NCBI RefSeq assembly: GCF_019688735.1
Contig: NZ_JAIFYA010000002.1
Location: forward strand, 372,001-436,000
Length of the DNA: 64,000 nt
Direction of reading: 5' to 3'
From: Thermosulfurimonas sp. F29
GTDB taxonomy: Bacteria > Desulfobacterota > Thermodesulfobacteria > Thermodesulfobacteriales > Thermodesulfobacteriaceae
The notes under the pieces were generated by a model, which saw only the letters and a program-made list of their open reading frames with translations, had not been told where the DNA came from and did no database searches. Positions 1 through 9,797 of this stretch are shown here, piece by piece (positions within the stretch are counted from its first letter, which is position 1; each line of letters starts with the position of its first letter). Made by a program: the position numbers and the translations under genes.

Positions 1-2337
<2,337 letters not shown>

Positions 2338-2367
2338 TCTCAAACCTCCCCGTGAAATTTCAGCCCT

Positions 2368-2396
2368 ATCTAAACCGATGTTCTCAATTTTTTCAA
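2368..2396 (-). promoter_or_regulatory. candidate sigma-70 promoter for metK-ahcY
   Basis: On the minus strand TTGAAA (2391-2396) and TTAGAT (2368-2373) are 17 nt apart. Initiation would fall near 2361, leaving a short leader that contains the metK ribosome site. The -10 hexamer is weak, so this is an inference from spacing and position. Confidence 0.35.
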
Positions 2397-2433
2397 GCTA
2401 CTCTTCGGAAGTCAGGAGTCTCTTCAAATAGGT

Positions 2434-2455
2434 GGGGAGGGCTAAAGCCCTCCCC
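2434..2455 (-). terminator. perfect 10-bp hairpin downstream of porin gene
   Basis: A perfect palindrome with arms GGGGAGGGCT and AGCCCTCCCC separated by two bases lies 36 nt past the porin stop and upstream of metK. It is well placed to end the porin transcript, but neither side carries a clear T-run, so it may work as a 3' stabilising hairpin instead. Confidence 0.45.
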
Positions 2456-2490
2456 GGTACTGCACGACCCCACGAATTTTTCCGGAGTTT

Positions 2491-3882
2491 CTAAAAGCTT
2501 ATCTGGAGGACCGTCTGGACGCGGAAGCCGTCCTCGAGGCCATCCGTGCCCTCGGGATCGTACTTGCCCCATCCGGAGAAGGTATCCTTGGAGATCCGGT
2601 AGTTCCGATCGTAATTGATCCACTCGAAGTTCAGCATGAGGATGTTTTTCCCGGTGAGGTAGTAGGCCAGCCCCAGCATGTAGTGTTCGGCCTCGTCCGA
2701 GGAGTCGGAAACCCAGCGTCTTCCGTCCCAGAAACGCTCCCCGTCGTTGGGATCGAAACGGTCGTAACGCCCGAAAAGGTGAAGTTTCTCTCCGAAAACG
2801 GGAAGGACCACATCGGCAAAGAGCGACCAGCATTTCGTGTCCAGTTCGGTGTCCTTGAGACCGTCTCCGTCGGTGTCCACCACCCACTTTCCGTCGTTGT
2901 TGCCGGTGGAAGTGCTGTATTGTGCGTAGACGACGAACCACGGGTGCTGATAGGAGAGCATGAAAAGATCAACGCTGTAGTCGGGATCCCACGAGAGGTT
3001 ATCGTTGTTCCCTTCCCCCCGGACGAAAAAGTAACTGAACTGGAGGCCGGCCAGGGGAAGGGGTCCGGAGGTGCTGTGGGGAAAGGGTCGCAGGGTGAGA
3101 CGCCCCTCAAGGGCCTTGTTTTCGTTGACCTCGTCGCCGTGGTAACCCGCTCCGTTCATGTAGGAGAGCCAGAAGGTTCCGTACTTTCCGGCATAGTGGT
3201 TGAAGAGGGGATAGTGGGCGGTAAGTTGCCGTACGAAATCTCCGTCGAGTTTGCCCCCCAGATTCCCGGCCAGGGAGATACCCCGGTCCGCGGAATTGAA
3301 GGTGCCGAAGAACTCCCGGGCCATGGTCCCCTGCATCCGGTAAGGATTTATGTGCTCCTCGAAATCGAGCCAGGGGAAATGCCCCTGCCCGAACTCCGCC
3401 TTGAGGTGAGTGAGAATTCCCAGGTCGGGAAGGTCAAACCGGGCATAGGCGTACTTTACGCGCAACTCATAACTTCCGTTCTGGTCGTGAATGTCCGGCG
3501 TGAACCGAAAGGACAGCCAGGGATTGATTCTCTTTTTGAAGTTTAGATAACCCCGGGTTACGGCGAAATAGCTCCGACCGTCCTCCTTTCCTCCGTCGAA
3601 CGGTCCGTAACCGTTGGAGTAGTCCAGATAGGTAAGGGTTCCGACCTTTACCGCCTTTTCCCTCTTTTCCCTTTCGGCCCTGGTGCGGGCCTGTTTTTCC
3701 CGGGCCGCCTCGGCTTCCGCCTCGCGCTTGATCTCGCGGGCCTCCTCCTCGGTTAGGATCCCCTTGCGCACCAGGATTCTGAGGAGGGGATCCTCTATCC
3801 CGGAGGCCGCCCGAAGGCTCCCCGCCCCCATCACACACAGGAGCAACACCAACAATCCGCCGATCATTCTCCGGTACCTCAT
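2491..3882 (-). CDS. outer-membrane porin-like beta-barrel protein
   Basis: A 463-residue exported protein with a clear signal peptide (hydrophobic core LLVLLLCVMGAG, cleavage after SLRAA). A short charged helical segment, about residues 40-75 and rich in Glu, Lys, Arg and Ala, comes next. The rest alternates aromatic and polar residues like a beta-barrel and ends in a C-terminal Phe (LQISF), the usual barrel-assembly signature. This matches the general plan of phosphate-selective or similar trimeric porins whose N-terminal helix forms a periplasmic coiled coil. The substrate cannot be told from sequence. The ATG has a GGGAGGTGTCC ribosome site. Monocistronic, with the hairpin at 2434-2455 behind it. 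Confidence 0.8.
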   Translation of the reverse strand: MRYRRMIGGLLVLLLCVMGAGSLRAASGIEDPLLRILVRKGILTEEEAREIKREAEAEAAREKQARTRAEREKREKAVKVGTLTYLDYSNGYGPFDGGKEDGRSYFAVTRGYLNFKKRINPWLSFRFTPDIHDQNGSYELRVKYAYARFDLPDLGILTHLKAEFGQGHFPWLDFEEHINPYRMQGTMAREFFGTFNSADRGISLAGNLGGKLDGDFVRQLTAHYPLFNHYAGKYGTFWLSYMNGAGYHGDEVNENKALEGRLTLRPFPHSTSGPLPLAGLQFSYFFVRGEGNNDNLSWDPDYSVDLFMLSYQHPWFVVYAQYSTSTGNNDGKWVVDTDGDGLKDTELDTKCWSLFADVVLPVFGEKLHLFGRYDRFDPNDGERFWDGRRWVSDSSDEAEHYMLGLAYYLTGKNILMLNFEWINYDRNYRISKDTFSGWGKYDPEGTDGLEDGFRVQTVLQISF

Positions 3883-3973
3883 GGGACACCTCCCTCGATG
3901 TTTTTTCTCTCCGGATTCTTATCGAGGGAGGTGAAGGGAATCCGGCGGGATTGTGAACTTTTTGCGGCTTCGG

Positions 3974-4960
3974 CTAGATTTCGTCGAAGGGCCGCCGGCG
4001 CAGGCGATGCGGCAGGGCCAGGCGCTCGGCCACGGCTAAATCCTCCCCGGTGACCTCGGTCCTTCCGGAAAAGGCGGCGTGGGCCCGTGCCGCCCGCGCC
4101 ATGGTGAGGTCGGCCCGGTGACCGTCAACGCCCAGGGTTATGGTCTTTTTGGCGATGGCGTAGAGCATTTCCTCCGGAATCTTCACCCGGGGAAGCCTCT
4201 CCCGGGCCTCCACGACCCGGGCGACGAGGGCCTCGGTCTCGGCTCGGAATCTTTCCTTGAAGGCCTCGGGGTCGCGGGTGAACTCCTCCCAGCGTTCCAT
4301 GATGAGCACCCGGGCCCTGGGATCCTTCAGGCCCTCCACCGTCACGCAAAGTCCGAAGCGATCGAGGAGCTGGGGACGCAGTTCTCCCTCCTCGGGATTC
4401 ATGGTGCCCACCAGCACGAAACGGGCCGCGTGCGAGAAGCTCACCCCCTCCCGTTCCACATAATTCACCCCCATGGCCGCCACATCGAGAAGGGTGTCCA
4501 CCAGGTGATCGGGAAGGAGATTGACCTCGTCCACATAAAGGAATCCCCGGTGGGCCGCGGCAAGCAACCCCGGCTCGAAACGCCTCTCTCCCCGGGTGAG
4601 GGCCGCCTCGAGGTCGATGCTTCCCACCACTCGATCCTCCGTGGCCGAAAGCGGAAGTTCCACCACCCGCACCTTGCGCCTGGTGCGGGGGAGTTCTCCC
4701 TCCCTTTCCAGATGCTCCCGGCAGAAGGGACAGAGATGTTCCTCGTCGTCGGGATCACAGGAAAATGGGCAGCCCTCCACCACCTCGATCTCCGGCAGGA
4801 TGTCCGCAAGGGCCCGCACCACCGTGGACTTCCCGGTGCCCTTCTCCCCCCGGATGAGGACTCCGCCTATCCCGGGATCGATCACATTCAGGAGGAGAGC
4901 CAGTTTCATGTCCTCCTGACCCACTATGGCCGCGAAAGGAAATATCGGTCTCTTCACCAC
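3974..4960 (-). CDS. magnesium-chelatase subunit I (ChlI/BchI)-type AAA+ ATPase
   Basis: A 328-residue AAA+ ATPase with the full ChlI/BchI signature: Walker [10 protein letters not shown], a Cys-containing insert ([10 protein letters not shown] and CPFC), [17 protein letters not shown], Walker [11 protein letters not shown], and [20 protein letters not shown] with sensor and arginine-finger residues. Relatives power metal insertion into tetrapyrroles; in non-photosynthetic anaerobes that would be a cobalt, nickel or unknown chelation. No VWA (ChlD) partner or catalytic large subunit is in view. The start is GTG at 4958-4960 (a second GTG follows) behind GGGAGG. It begins only 11 nt after the second cas2 stop on the same strand, so it is probably co-transcribed with cas1-cas2-cas2. 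Confidence 0.88.
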   Translation of the reverse strand: MVKRPIFPFAAIVGQEDMKLALLLNVIDPGIGGVLIRGEKGTGKSTVVRALADILPEIEVVEGCPFSCDPDDEEHLCPFCREHLEREGELPRTRRKVRVVELPLSATEDRVVGSIDLEAALTRGERRFEPGLLAAAHRGFLYVDEVNLLPDHLVDTLLDVAAMGVNYVEREGVSFSHAARFVLVGTMNPEEGELRPQLLDRFGLCVTVEGLKDPRARVLIMERWEEFTRDPEAFKERFRAETEALVARVVEARERLPRVKIPEEMLYAIAKKTITLGVDGHRADLTMARAARAHAAFSGRTEVTGEDLAVAERLALPHRLRRRPFDEI

Positions 4961-4971
4961 GAACCTCCCTT

Positions 4972-5262
4972 TTAAAGGATAAGGTGATCCCCTTCCGGAA
5001 GACGGGTGTGCTTTCCGTAACCCAGGTGCACCACCGGGCGGCGACAGGTCTCACAGAGCCGGTAGTATCGCACCCGATCCTCCAGGGCGTCAATAACTTC
5101 CTCCACCGTCTGTCTCATGACGGCGAACTCCTCCGGCGTTAACCGACATTCGAACACGCTGTAAAGCACCCGTATCCCGAAATCTTCCATTATGCGGGCC
5201 ACCTTTCGGAGCCTCTTTTCGTCGGCGATGTCGTAGCACACGAGGTAGTAGTTCTGTTTCAC
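4972..5262 (-). CDS. cas2: CRISPR-associated endoribonuclease-fold protein Cas2 (second copy)
   Basis: A 96-residue Cas2 with the ferredoxin-like start [17 protein letters not shown], where the Asp of YDI is the family's metal ligand, followed by the conserved VLYSVFEC strand. It has a CxxC pair (RLCETC) near residues 70-75. It starts at a GTG overlapping the stop of the upstream cas2 (GTGA), so translation is coupled. It differs clearly from its neighbour, so the pair is an old duplication or two lineages rather than a recent copy. Cas2 dimers bridge Cas1 dimers during spacer integration; with two versions, homo- or heterodimers are possible. Confidence 0.93.
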   Translation of the reverse strand: MKQNYYLVCYDIADEKRLRKVARIMEDFGIRVLYSVFECRLTPEEFAVMRQTVEEVIDALEDRVRYYRLCETCRRPVVHLGYGKHTRLPEGDHLIL

Positions 5263-5546
5263 AGGATCAATTCCTCCGGTGGTTCCTCCGCGAAGTATAC
5301 CGGACCGGTGAATTCAACATTTTGGAGACAGTTCCGGCAGAGGCGGTAAATGCGCACCCGGTCCTCCGTGCGTTTTATGAAGTCCGCAAGCCAGGACACT
5401 ACACTCTCCAGCTCCCTTTCCGTTAGCCAGCACTCGAACACGCTTTTCTGAACCGGTTTGCCGTAATCCTTCAGGAATTTGTGCACCCTTTGCAGGCGCT
5501 TGGGATCCCCTATATCGTACGAGATGATGTAGAACTGCCGATCCAT
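5259..5546 (-). CDS. cas2: CRISPR-associated endoribonuclease-fold protein Cas2 (first copy)
   Basis: A 95-residue Cas2: FYIISYDIGDPKRLQRVHKFL at the N-terminus with the YDI Asp, then VQKSVFECWLTERE, and a RLCRNC Cys pair in the same place as in the second copy. The ATG (5544-5546) lies 12 nt after the cas1 stop. It is the middle gene of cas1-cas2-cas2. Both copies keep the core residues, so neither looks dead. Confidence 0.94.
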   Translation of the reverse strand: MDRQFYIISYDIGDPKRLQRVHKFLKDYGKPVQKSVFECWLTERELESVVSWLADFIKRTEDRVRIYRLCRNCLQNVEFTGPVYFAEEPPEELIL

Positions 5547-5558
5547 GAGGAAATTATA

Positions 5559-6578
5559 TCAAATCATGAATGGACGGTATTCCGGACTCTCACCTTTGAG
5601 TACCCGGGCCAAAAGATATACCTGTTCTCGCAGGATGTCAGCGTACCGGAAGCGCTTTCCCCGGGGAGGATAAAGAGCCTCCTCCTTTAACCTTTCCTGA
5701 AACTGTTTTACGAACTTCTTGAGTCCGGCCCGGCCGAGTTTTACGGGCTGGATCTCCTTCGGTTCTTCCTCGTCCGGAAAGGTCTCCTGAGTGAAGTCCT
5801 CGGGCTTTATGGTCTTCCAGTTCAGGACTCGAATTACCACCGTATCCACTATCACCGGGCGCCATTCCTCCATGAGATCGAGCACCAGGGAGGGCTTGCC
5901 GTAGTCCGGCGAGTGCAGGAACCCCAGGTAAGGATCGAGCCCCGCGGTTTCCACCAGGCTCCAGATCCGGGAAAGGAGGAGGGTATAACCCAGGGAAAGG
6001 AGGGCGTTTACGGGATCTCTAGGAGGGCGGCGGGTGCGTTCGCGGAATTCGAAACCGGATCGTTTGAGGAGGGTCCCCAGTCCCTCGAAGTAGTGACGCG
6101 AGGCCATCCCTTCGATACCGAATATCTCTTCGACATTTTTGGCCGCAGGAAGTTCCGTCAGGGCGCGCTTGAGGTGGAATATCGGACCCTCGAGAGAGGT
6201 TTCCCCCAGTCTCCTTTTCTGACGGACGAGGTATTCCCGCTGGTTGTGAATTTTCCCGTGCACGAAGGCCCTGGCCAGCTGGATCCGCCTGGTCGGATCG
6301 TGAAATGTCCGAAACTGGTGCAGTCTCAACTCTATGTTTTTCCCGAAGGGAGTGGAGAGTTTTCCCAGGTACTTTCCGGAAAGGGTCAGGAAATGGACCT
6401 GTATTCCGCGTTTTAGAAGGGTCTGGAGGGCCGGAGCTGTGAAACTAACTCTTCCGAAGACCACCACCTGATCCACCTCGGCCAGCCTGACCTCTTCTTT
6501 CTTATGGCCGATTTCCAGTTTGAGCCTTTCCCCCTCCCGCGACACCTTTAATCCCTGTTCGGTGAGGTAAAGGATCAT
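5559..6578 (-). CDS. cas1: CRISPR-associated integrase Cas1
   Basis: A 339-residue Cas1, the metal-dependent integrase of spacer acquisition. The N-terminal beta domain starts MILYLTEQGLKVSREGERL; the helical domain holds the conserved NALLSLGYTLL and the active-site stretch GFLHSPDYGKPSLVLDLMEEWRP with its His and acidic residues. I set the start at the ATG at 6576-6578, preceded by GGGAGG. A longer frame upstream only translates CRISPR repeats and is not real. The gene starts 32 nt after the array and is followed by two cas2 genes, so the adaptation genes may be transcribed through the array. Confidence 0.96.
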   Translation of the reverse strand: MILYLTEQGLKVSREGERLKLEIGHKKEEVRLAEVDQVVVFGRVSFTAPALQTLLKRGIQVHFLTLSGKYLGKLSTPFGKNIELRLHQFRTFHDPTRRIQLARAFVHGKIHNQREYLVRQKRRLGETSLEGPIFHLKRALTELPAAKNVEEIFGIEGMASRHYFEGLGTLLKRSGFEFRERTRRPPRDPVNALLSLGYTLLLSRIWSLVETAGLDPYLGFLHSPDYGKPSLVLDLMEEWRPVIVDTVVIRVLNWKTIKPEDFTQETFPDEEEPKEIQPVKLGRAGLKKFVKQFQERLKEEALYPPRGKRFRYADILREQVYLLARVLKGESPEYRPFMI

Positions 6579-6610
6579 TTCAGCCCTCCCTGATGCTCCT
6601 TTTATTTGAG

Positions 6611-7572
6611 GTCGCAATCCCTTATTCGTGAGGGAAAGTTTTCTCACAAGCGTGTCGCTTATGCTTGGTGGCGCATAGTTGGATCTGGGTCGCAATCCCT
6701 TATTCGTGAGGGAAAGTTTTCTCACCGTTCGTTACACATGTCAGGAATGCACTCCACTTTACCGTGTCGCAATCCCTTATTCGTGAGGGAAAGTTTTCTC
6801 ACCTTGTGGTTGATCTTTCATGGAGTCCTGCAGTAAGGGGTCGCAATCCCTTATTCGTGAGGGAAAGTTTTCTCACGAAAGTTCGGAGATGGAAAGGTTT
6901 TGCGCCTCCACGCAATCGTCGCAATCCCTTATTCGTGAGGGAAAGTTTTCTCACATTTTTCTCAATATGTTATTCATTTGACAGGTCTCGGTCGCAATCC
7001 CTTATTCGTGAGGGAAAGTTTTCTCACCGGAAGCTTTAACACGCTAGTTTTTACTGATTTTGCTGGGTCGCAATCCCTTATTCGTGAGGGAAAGTTTTCT
7101 CACACTCAGACAACTTCGTCAGGTTGGATTCGCGCTCTCTGCCGTCGCAATCCCTTATTCGTGAGGGAAAGTTTTCTCACTTTCTTTTAAGGAGGTGTGT
7201 CATGGAAGTGTTCAGGGAGGAGTCGCAATCCCTTATTCGTGAGGGAAAGTTTTCTCACTTGGTATAGAGAGGATTTTAGGTGATATTGAAGCCATGATAA
7301 GTCGCAATCCCTTATTCGTGAGGGAAAGTTTTCTCACTTGGGCTAAAAGGGTTTCCAGGAAACTTTATTTGGCTCTACGGAGAGTCGCAATCCCTTATTC
7401 GTGAGGGAAAGTTTTCTCACTCGGACCCTCCTCGGGTAATGATTACTCTAACCTATCCTGTCGCAATCCCTTATTCGTGAGGGAAAGTTTTCTCACTCAC
7501 TCCGAGTGGAAACGCCATCTTGATAATTTTTCTAAGTCGCAATCCCTTATTCGTGAGGGAAAGTTTTCTCAC
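6611..7572 (-). CRISPR. CRISPR array, 13 identical 37-nt repeats, 12 spacers
   Basis: Thirteen identical 37-nt repeats begin at 6611, 6689, 6766, 6840, 6918, 6991, 7067, 7144, 7222, 7301, 7384, 7460 and 7536. Spacers are 36-46 nt and all different. Read on the minus strand, each repeat starts GTGAGAAAAC and ends GGGATTGCGAC. That would give the 8-nt crRNA handle ATTGCGAC, close to the ATTGAAAC-type handle of type III and I arrays, so I assign minus-strand transcription, collinear with the cmr and cas genes. An internal CCCT/AGGG pair (CCTCAC...GTG region) could form a short stem. No degenerate terminal repeat was seen. No cas6 is present in the window, so crRNA processing must rely on a Cas6 encoded elsewhere. 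Confidence 0.98.
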
Positions 7573-7832
7573 AGTATGCTTCGTAACTCCTGTACTTTCC
7601 TGTATTTGTAAATCATACCTCGATAAGGGATAAAGAACCCTCCCCGAAAGCCCCATCGCACCCGGATTCTGCCCCAACTTATTAACAGTAACTCCTCAAG
7701 AAATCACGCAAAATCAAAATTGATGGGGTTCCTCCCCTCAATACCCCAAAAATCACAATTTAATACCGGGTTATAAAACCCTCACGAAAAAAGGGACCCT
7801 TATCGCCCGGTTTTCAAAGAACTATTTATTAA
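7573..7832 (-). promoter_or_regulatory. CRISPR leader region
   Basis: This 260-nt non-coding stretch is richer in A and T than its surroundings and lies between the primase-like gene and the first repeat on the minus-strand reading. With the orientation assigned to the array it occupies the leader position, where new spacers are inserted and the array promoter lies. The other flank of the array has only 32 nt before cas1. I see no strong -35/-10 pair. A fragment near 7778-7790 resembles the repeat's TTCGTGAGGG core. Confidence 0.6.
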
Positions 7833-9599
7833 TTAAAACACATCATCCCCGTCCGGGTAAGGGGTGCGACCCTTCCGGCGTCGGACTGCCACCCGATCGC
7901 CCTCGAGAAAAACGAAATAATCGCCAGCCCGCAGCCTCCCGGAATGCCGCCGTAAGTACTCCCTGAGCTCGTCCTCCAGATGGCAAAGCCTCTCCCGGGT
8001 GTGGAGATAAATCCCGGCCAGCTCCGCAGGAGAACTGTAAGCAAGGGTCAATCTATCCGTCCGCCCGGGAACCAGGTGAGGATCAACATGGAGTAGCGGA
8101 GAAGGATAACGCCCCCTCAAGATCCTCCCGAACACACACCCACAGGGGGTGTCCATCACAAAATCCCTGAACCACGACTCCAGTTTGATGCAGCTTATGG
8201 GATTGCGGGGAACCCCTCTGAACATCCGCTCAAGCCTCGTATAACTGTAGTCCGGAGTGCCGGAAAGAATTCGATGAACCAGCTCCCGGCCGTTGCGCAG
8301 GAATCCCACCGAAAGCATCACCGTAAGCTTTTCCTCCCGGGAAAGACGCCTGCCGGCCTCGGCCCTCCTGATGACCAGATCCACAATCGCGCATGAACGG
8401 CGAAGCCTTTTCAGCTCGGGAGGATCTCCCTCCGGCAGAATCACGGGGGTGGACCGACGACAGAATTCCCTCACTGCTCCCGGAGAAATGGGTCGTATCC
8501 GTTTGAGGAAAGAAAGCTGTTCCGGGTGGGGGACACCTTCGGAATCAACGAAAAGCGAACGCTCAAGCGTGGCCGGATGTATCCCTAAAGGGAGTTCAAA
8601 GCCCTTCTCCAGCCAGCCCACTCCCTCGCCCCGGGTTCCGATTTCGTAAGAATAGAATATCCCCTCACCGGGAAAGGGAAGCCTCTCCTTCAGGGTCTCA
8701 AAAAATCGTCTGACCCAGAGAAAGTAAACCGGCTCGGAAAAGAAAAACCACAACCGATAGCGAAACGGGTTAACCCGCTCCAGCGCACCCTCAAGCCCCC
8801 ACGCCCGAGCCCGATGCCACACCAAAAGGGCCTCCTTCTTTACGGCTTCGGCCTTGATGGCCAGCCAGCCCCGATTACGCCGGTTTCGGTCCACCTCGCG
8901 CTCCGGAAGAGCTATTACGAAATAGGCGCTATGGAGCCTGTTGTCCTCCGTAAGCGGGAAATAAACGAGATAGGTCCGCCCCAGAAGGTGCCGTGAAAGT
9001 TTCTCCGAGGTGGGAGCTCCGTCCCTGATGACGAGAGCGGTCCTTCCGTAAACGGTAATTTGCATCTCGGCATGAAGGGGTCTTCCACGGAAAAGTGTTC
9101 GTAACGGTTCGAGTTCTCGATCCCCGAGATTGGGAGGAAAGTACCTCAGCGGGGTTTCCTGAAATCCGGCCTCGAGAGGCCCGGCCACCGCGGCGGCTGC
9201 TCCGGGGCGCCCCAGCTCCCGCAGCACCTGCGCCAGTTTCCGGCGCACGGTCTGCGAATCGGCCAGCCTCAAAACCCGATAAAAAAGTGTGGCCGCTCGC
9301 GGCAGATCTTCCATTTCATAGGCCACCTCCGCCCGGGCCATAAGATAGCGCGAATTGTCGGGATCACGAGAAATAGCAAGATCGTAACACTCCGCGGCCT
9401 GAGCCTTTAATCCCAGGGCCTCGCAAAGACTTCCCCACCGAAAATATTCCTCGGCCGTTTGTCCGGGGCGCAAACGATGCCGGAGAATTATCTCCCTGGC
9501 CTTGAGATCACGACCCTCCGAAAGAAACTTCTCGGACTTTTCGAGGAACTCGTTCACGATGATACGGCTATTCCCGAAAAATTTTCCGAATCTTTTCAA
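7833..9599 (-). CDS. TPR + primase-polymerase-like protein, catalytic residues apparently lost (CAPP-like)
   Basis: 588 residues. About residues 45-140 look like TPR helices (EEYFRWGSLCEALGLKAQA; AECYDLAISRDPDN). Residues about 185-360 align by eye with the archaeo-eukaryotic primase (AEP) domain of TOTE and CRISPR-associated primase-polymerases: GRTYLVYFPLTEDN, then LWFFFSEPV, ELPLG and SLFVD. Where active members carry the DxD metal ligands (AIDFD) this protein has IALPE (229-233), and the GNGAHVW His position reads PFRYRLW (278-284). Asp352 of SLFVD is kept. The C-terminal part has Cys403, Cys470, Cys486 and Cys488 plus RYPSPLLHVD (498-506), the accessory region seen in CRISPR-linked relatives. 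It sits upstream of the leader, array and cas1, so a role in spacer acquisition is inferred. The start (TTG 9597-9599) is uncertain; GTG at 9555-9557 is an alternative. Confidence 0.72.
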   Translation of the reverse strand: MKRFGKFFGNSRIIVNEFLEKSEKFLSEGRDLKAREIILRHRLRPGQTAEEYFRWGSLCEALGLKAQAAECYDLAISRDPDNSRYLMARAEVAYEMEDLPRAATLFYRVLRLADSQTVRRKLAQVLRELGRPGAAAAVAGPLEAGFQETPLRYFPPNLGDRELEPLRTLFRGRPLHAEMQITVYGRTALVIRDGAPTSEKLSRHLLGRTYLVYFPLTEDNRLHSAYFVIALPEREVDRNRRNRGWLAIKAEAVKKEALLVWHRARAWGLEGALERVNPFRYRLWFFFSEPVYFLWVRRFFETLKERLPFPGEGIFYSYEIGTRGEGVGWLEKGFELPLGIHPATLERSLFVDSEGVPHPEQLSFLKRIRPISPGAVREFCRRSTPVILPEGDPPELKRLRRSCAIVDLVIRRAEAGRRLSREEKLTVMLSVGFLRNGRELVHRILSGTPDYSYTRLERMFRGVPRNPISCIKLESWFRDFVMDTPCGCVFGRILRGRYPSPLLHVDPHLVPGRTDRLTLAYSSPAELAGIYLHTRERLCHLEDELREYLRRHSGRLRAGDYFVFLEGDRVAVRRRKGRTPYPDGDDVF

Positions 9600-9602
9600 T
9601 AT

Positions 9603-9773
9603 TCATAAAATTTCAACATCAAAACCCATTTTTATGTCTCCCCTGACCAGGGAGCCGAAAACGAGGACTCCCAGAAGATTTTCCCCGTAAAACTCCCGAA
9701 TTTTGGGAAAAAATTCTTGAAGTCTGGTTCTTACGATTTTTGTTAGGGGTTTGGGGGAGAGGTTTAGAGGCAT
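9603..9773 (-). pseudogene. truncated minimal nucleotidyltransferase (MNT) fragment
   Basis: A 56-codon frame begins at the ATG at 9771-9773. It reads PKIREFYGENLLGVLVFGSL followed by VRGD, the helix plus GSxxRG motif of MNT-type nucleotidyltransferases. Where a full protein would continue with the SDxDLLV metal-binding strand it has FDVEIL and stops. Full-length relatives are about 100-150 residues; compare the intact gene at 47576. The stop codon lies just before the primase-like gene. I read it as a remnant of an MNT gene cut when neighbouring DNA was exchanged. Confidence 0.6.
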
Positions 9774-9797
9774 TTATTTCTTTTGTTATTTTTTAAA

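Noticed and set aside
2338-2490. SAM or SAH riboswitch upstream of metK-ahcY
   Set aside because: I looked for conserved stems and found only the porin-side hairpin and a plain short leader.
6579-6725. N-terminal extension of cas1
   Set aside because: The extra residues come from two CRISPR repeats and a spacer; a GGGAGG site and ATG at 6578 define the real start.
6606-7190. Plus- and minus-strand ORFs across the repeats (SQSLIREGKFSH-type words)
   Set aside because: They translate the CRISPR repeats in different frames; the repeated words are the repeat itself.
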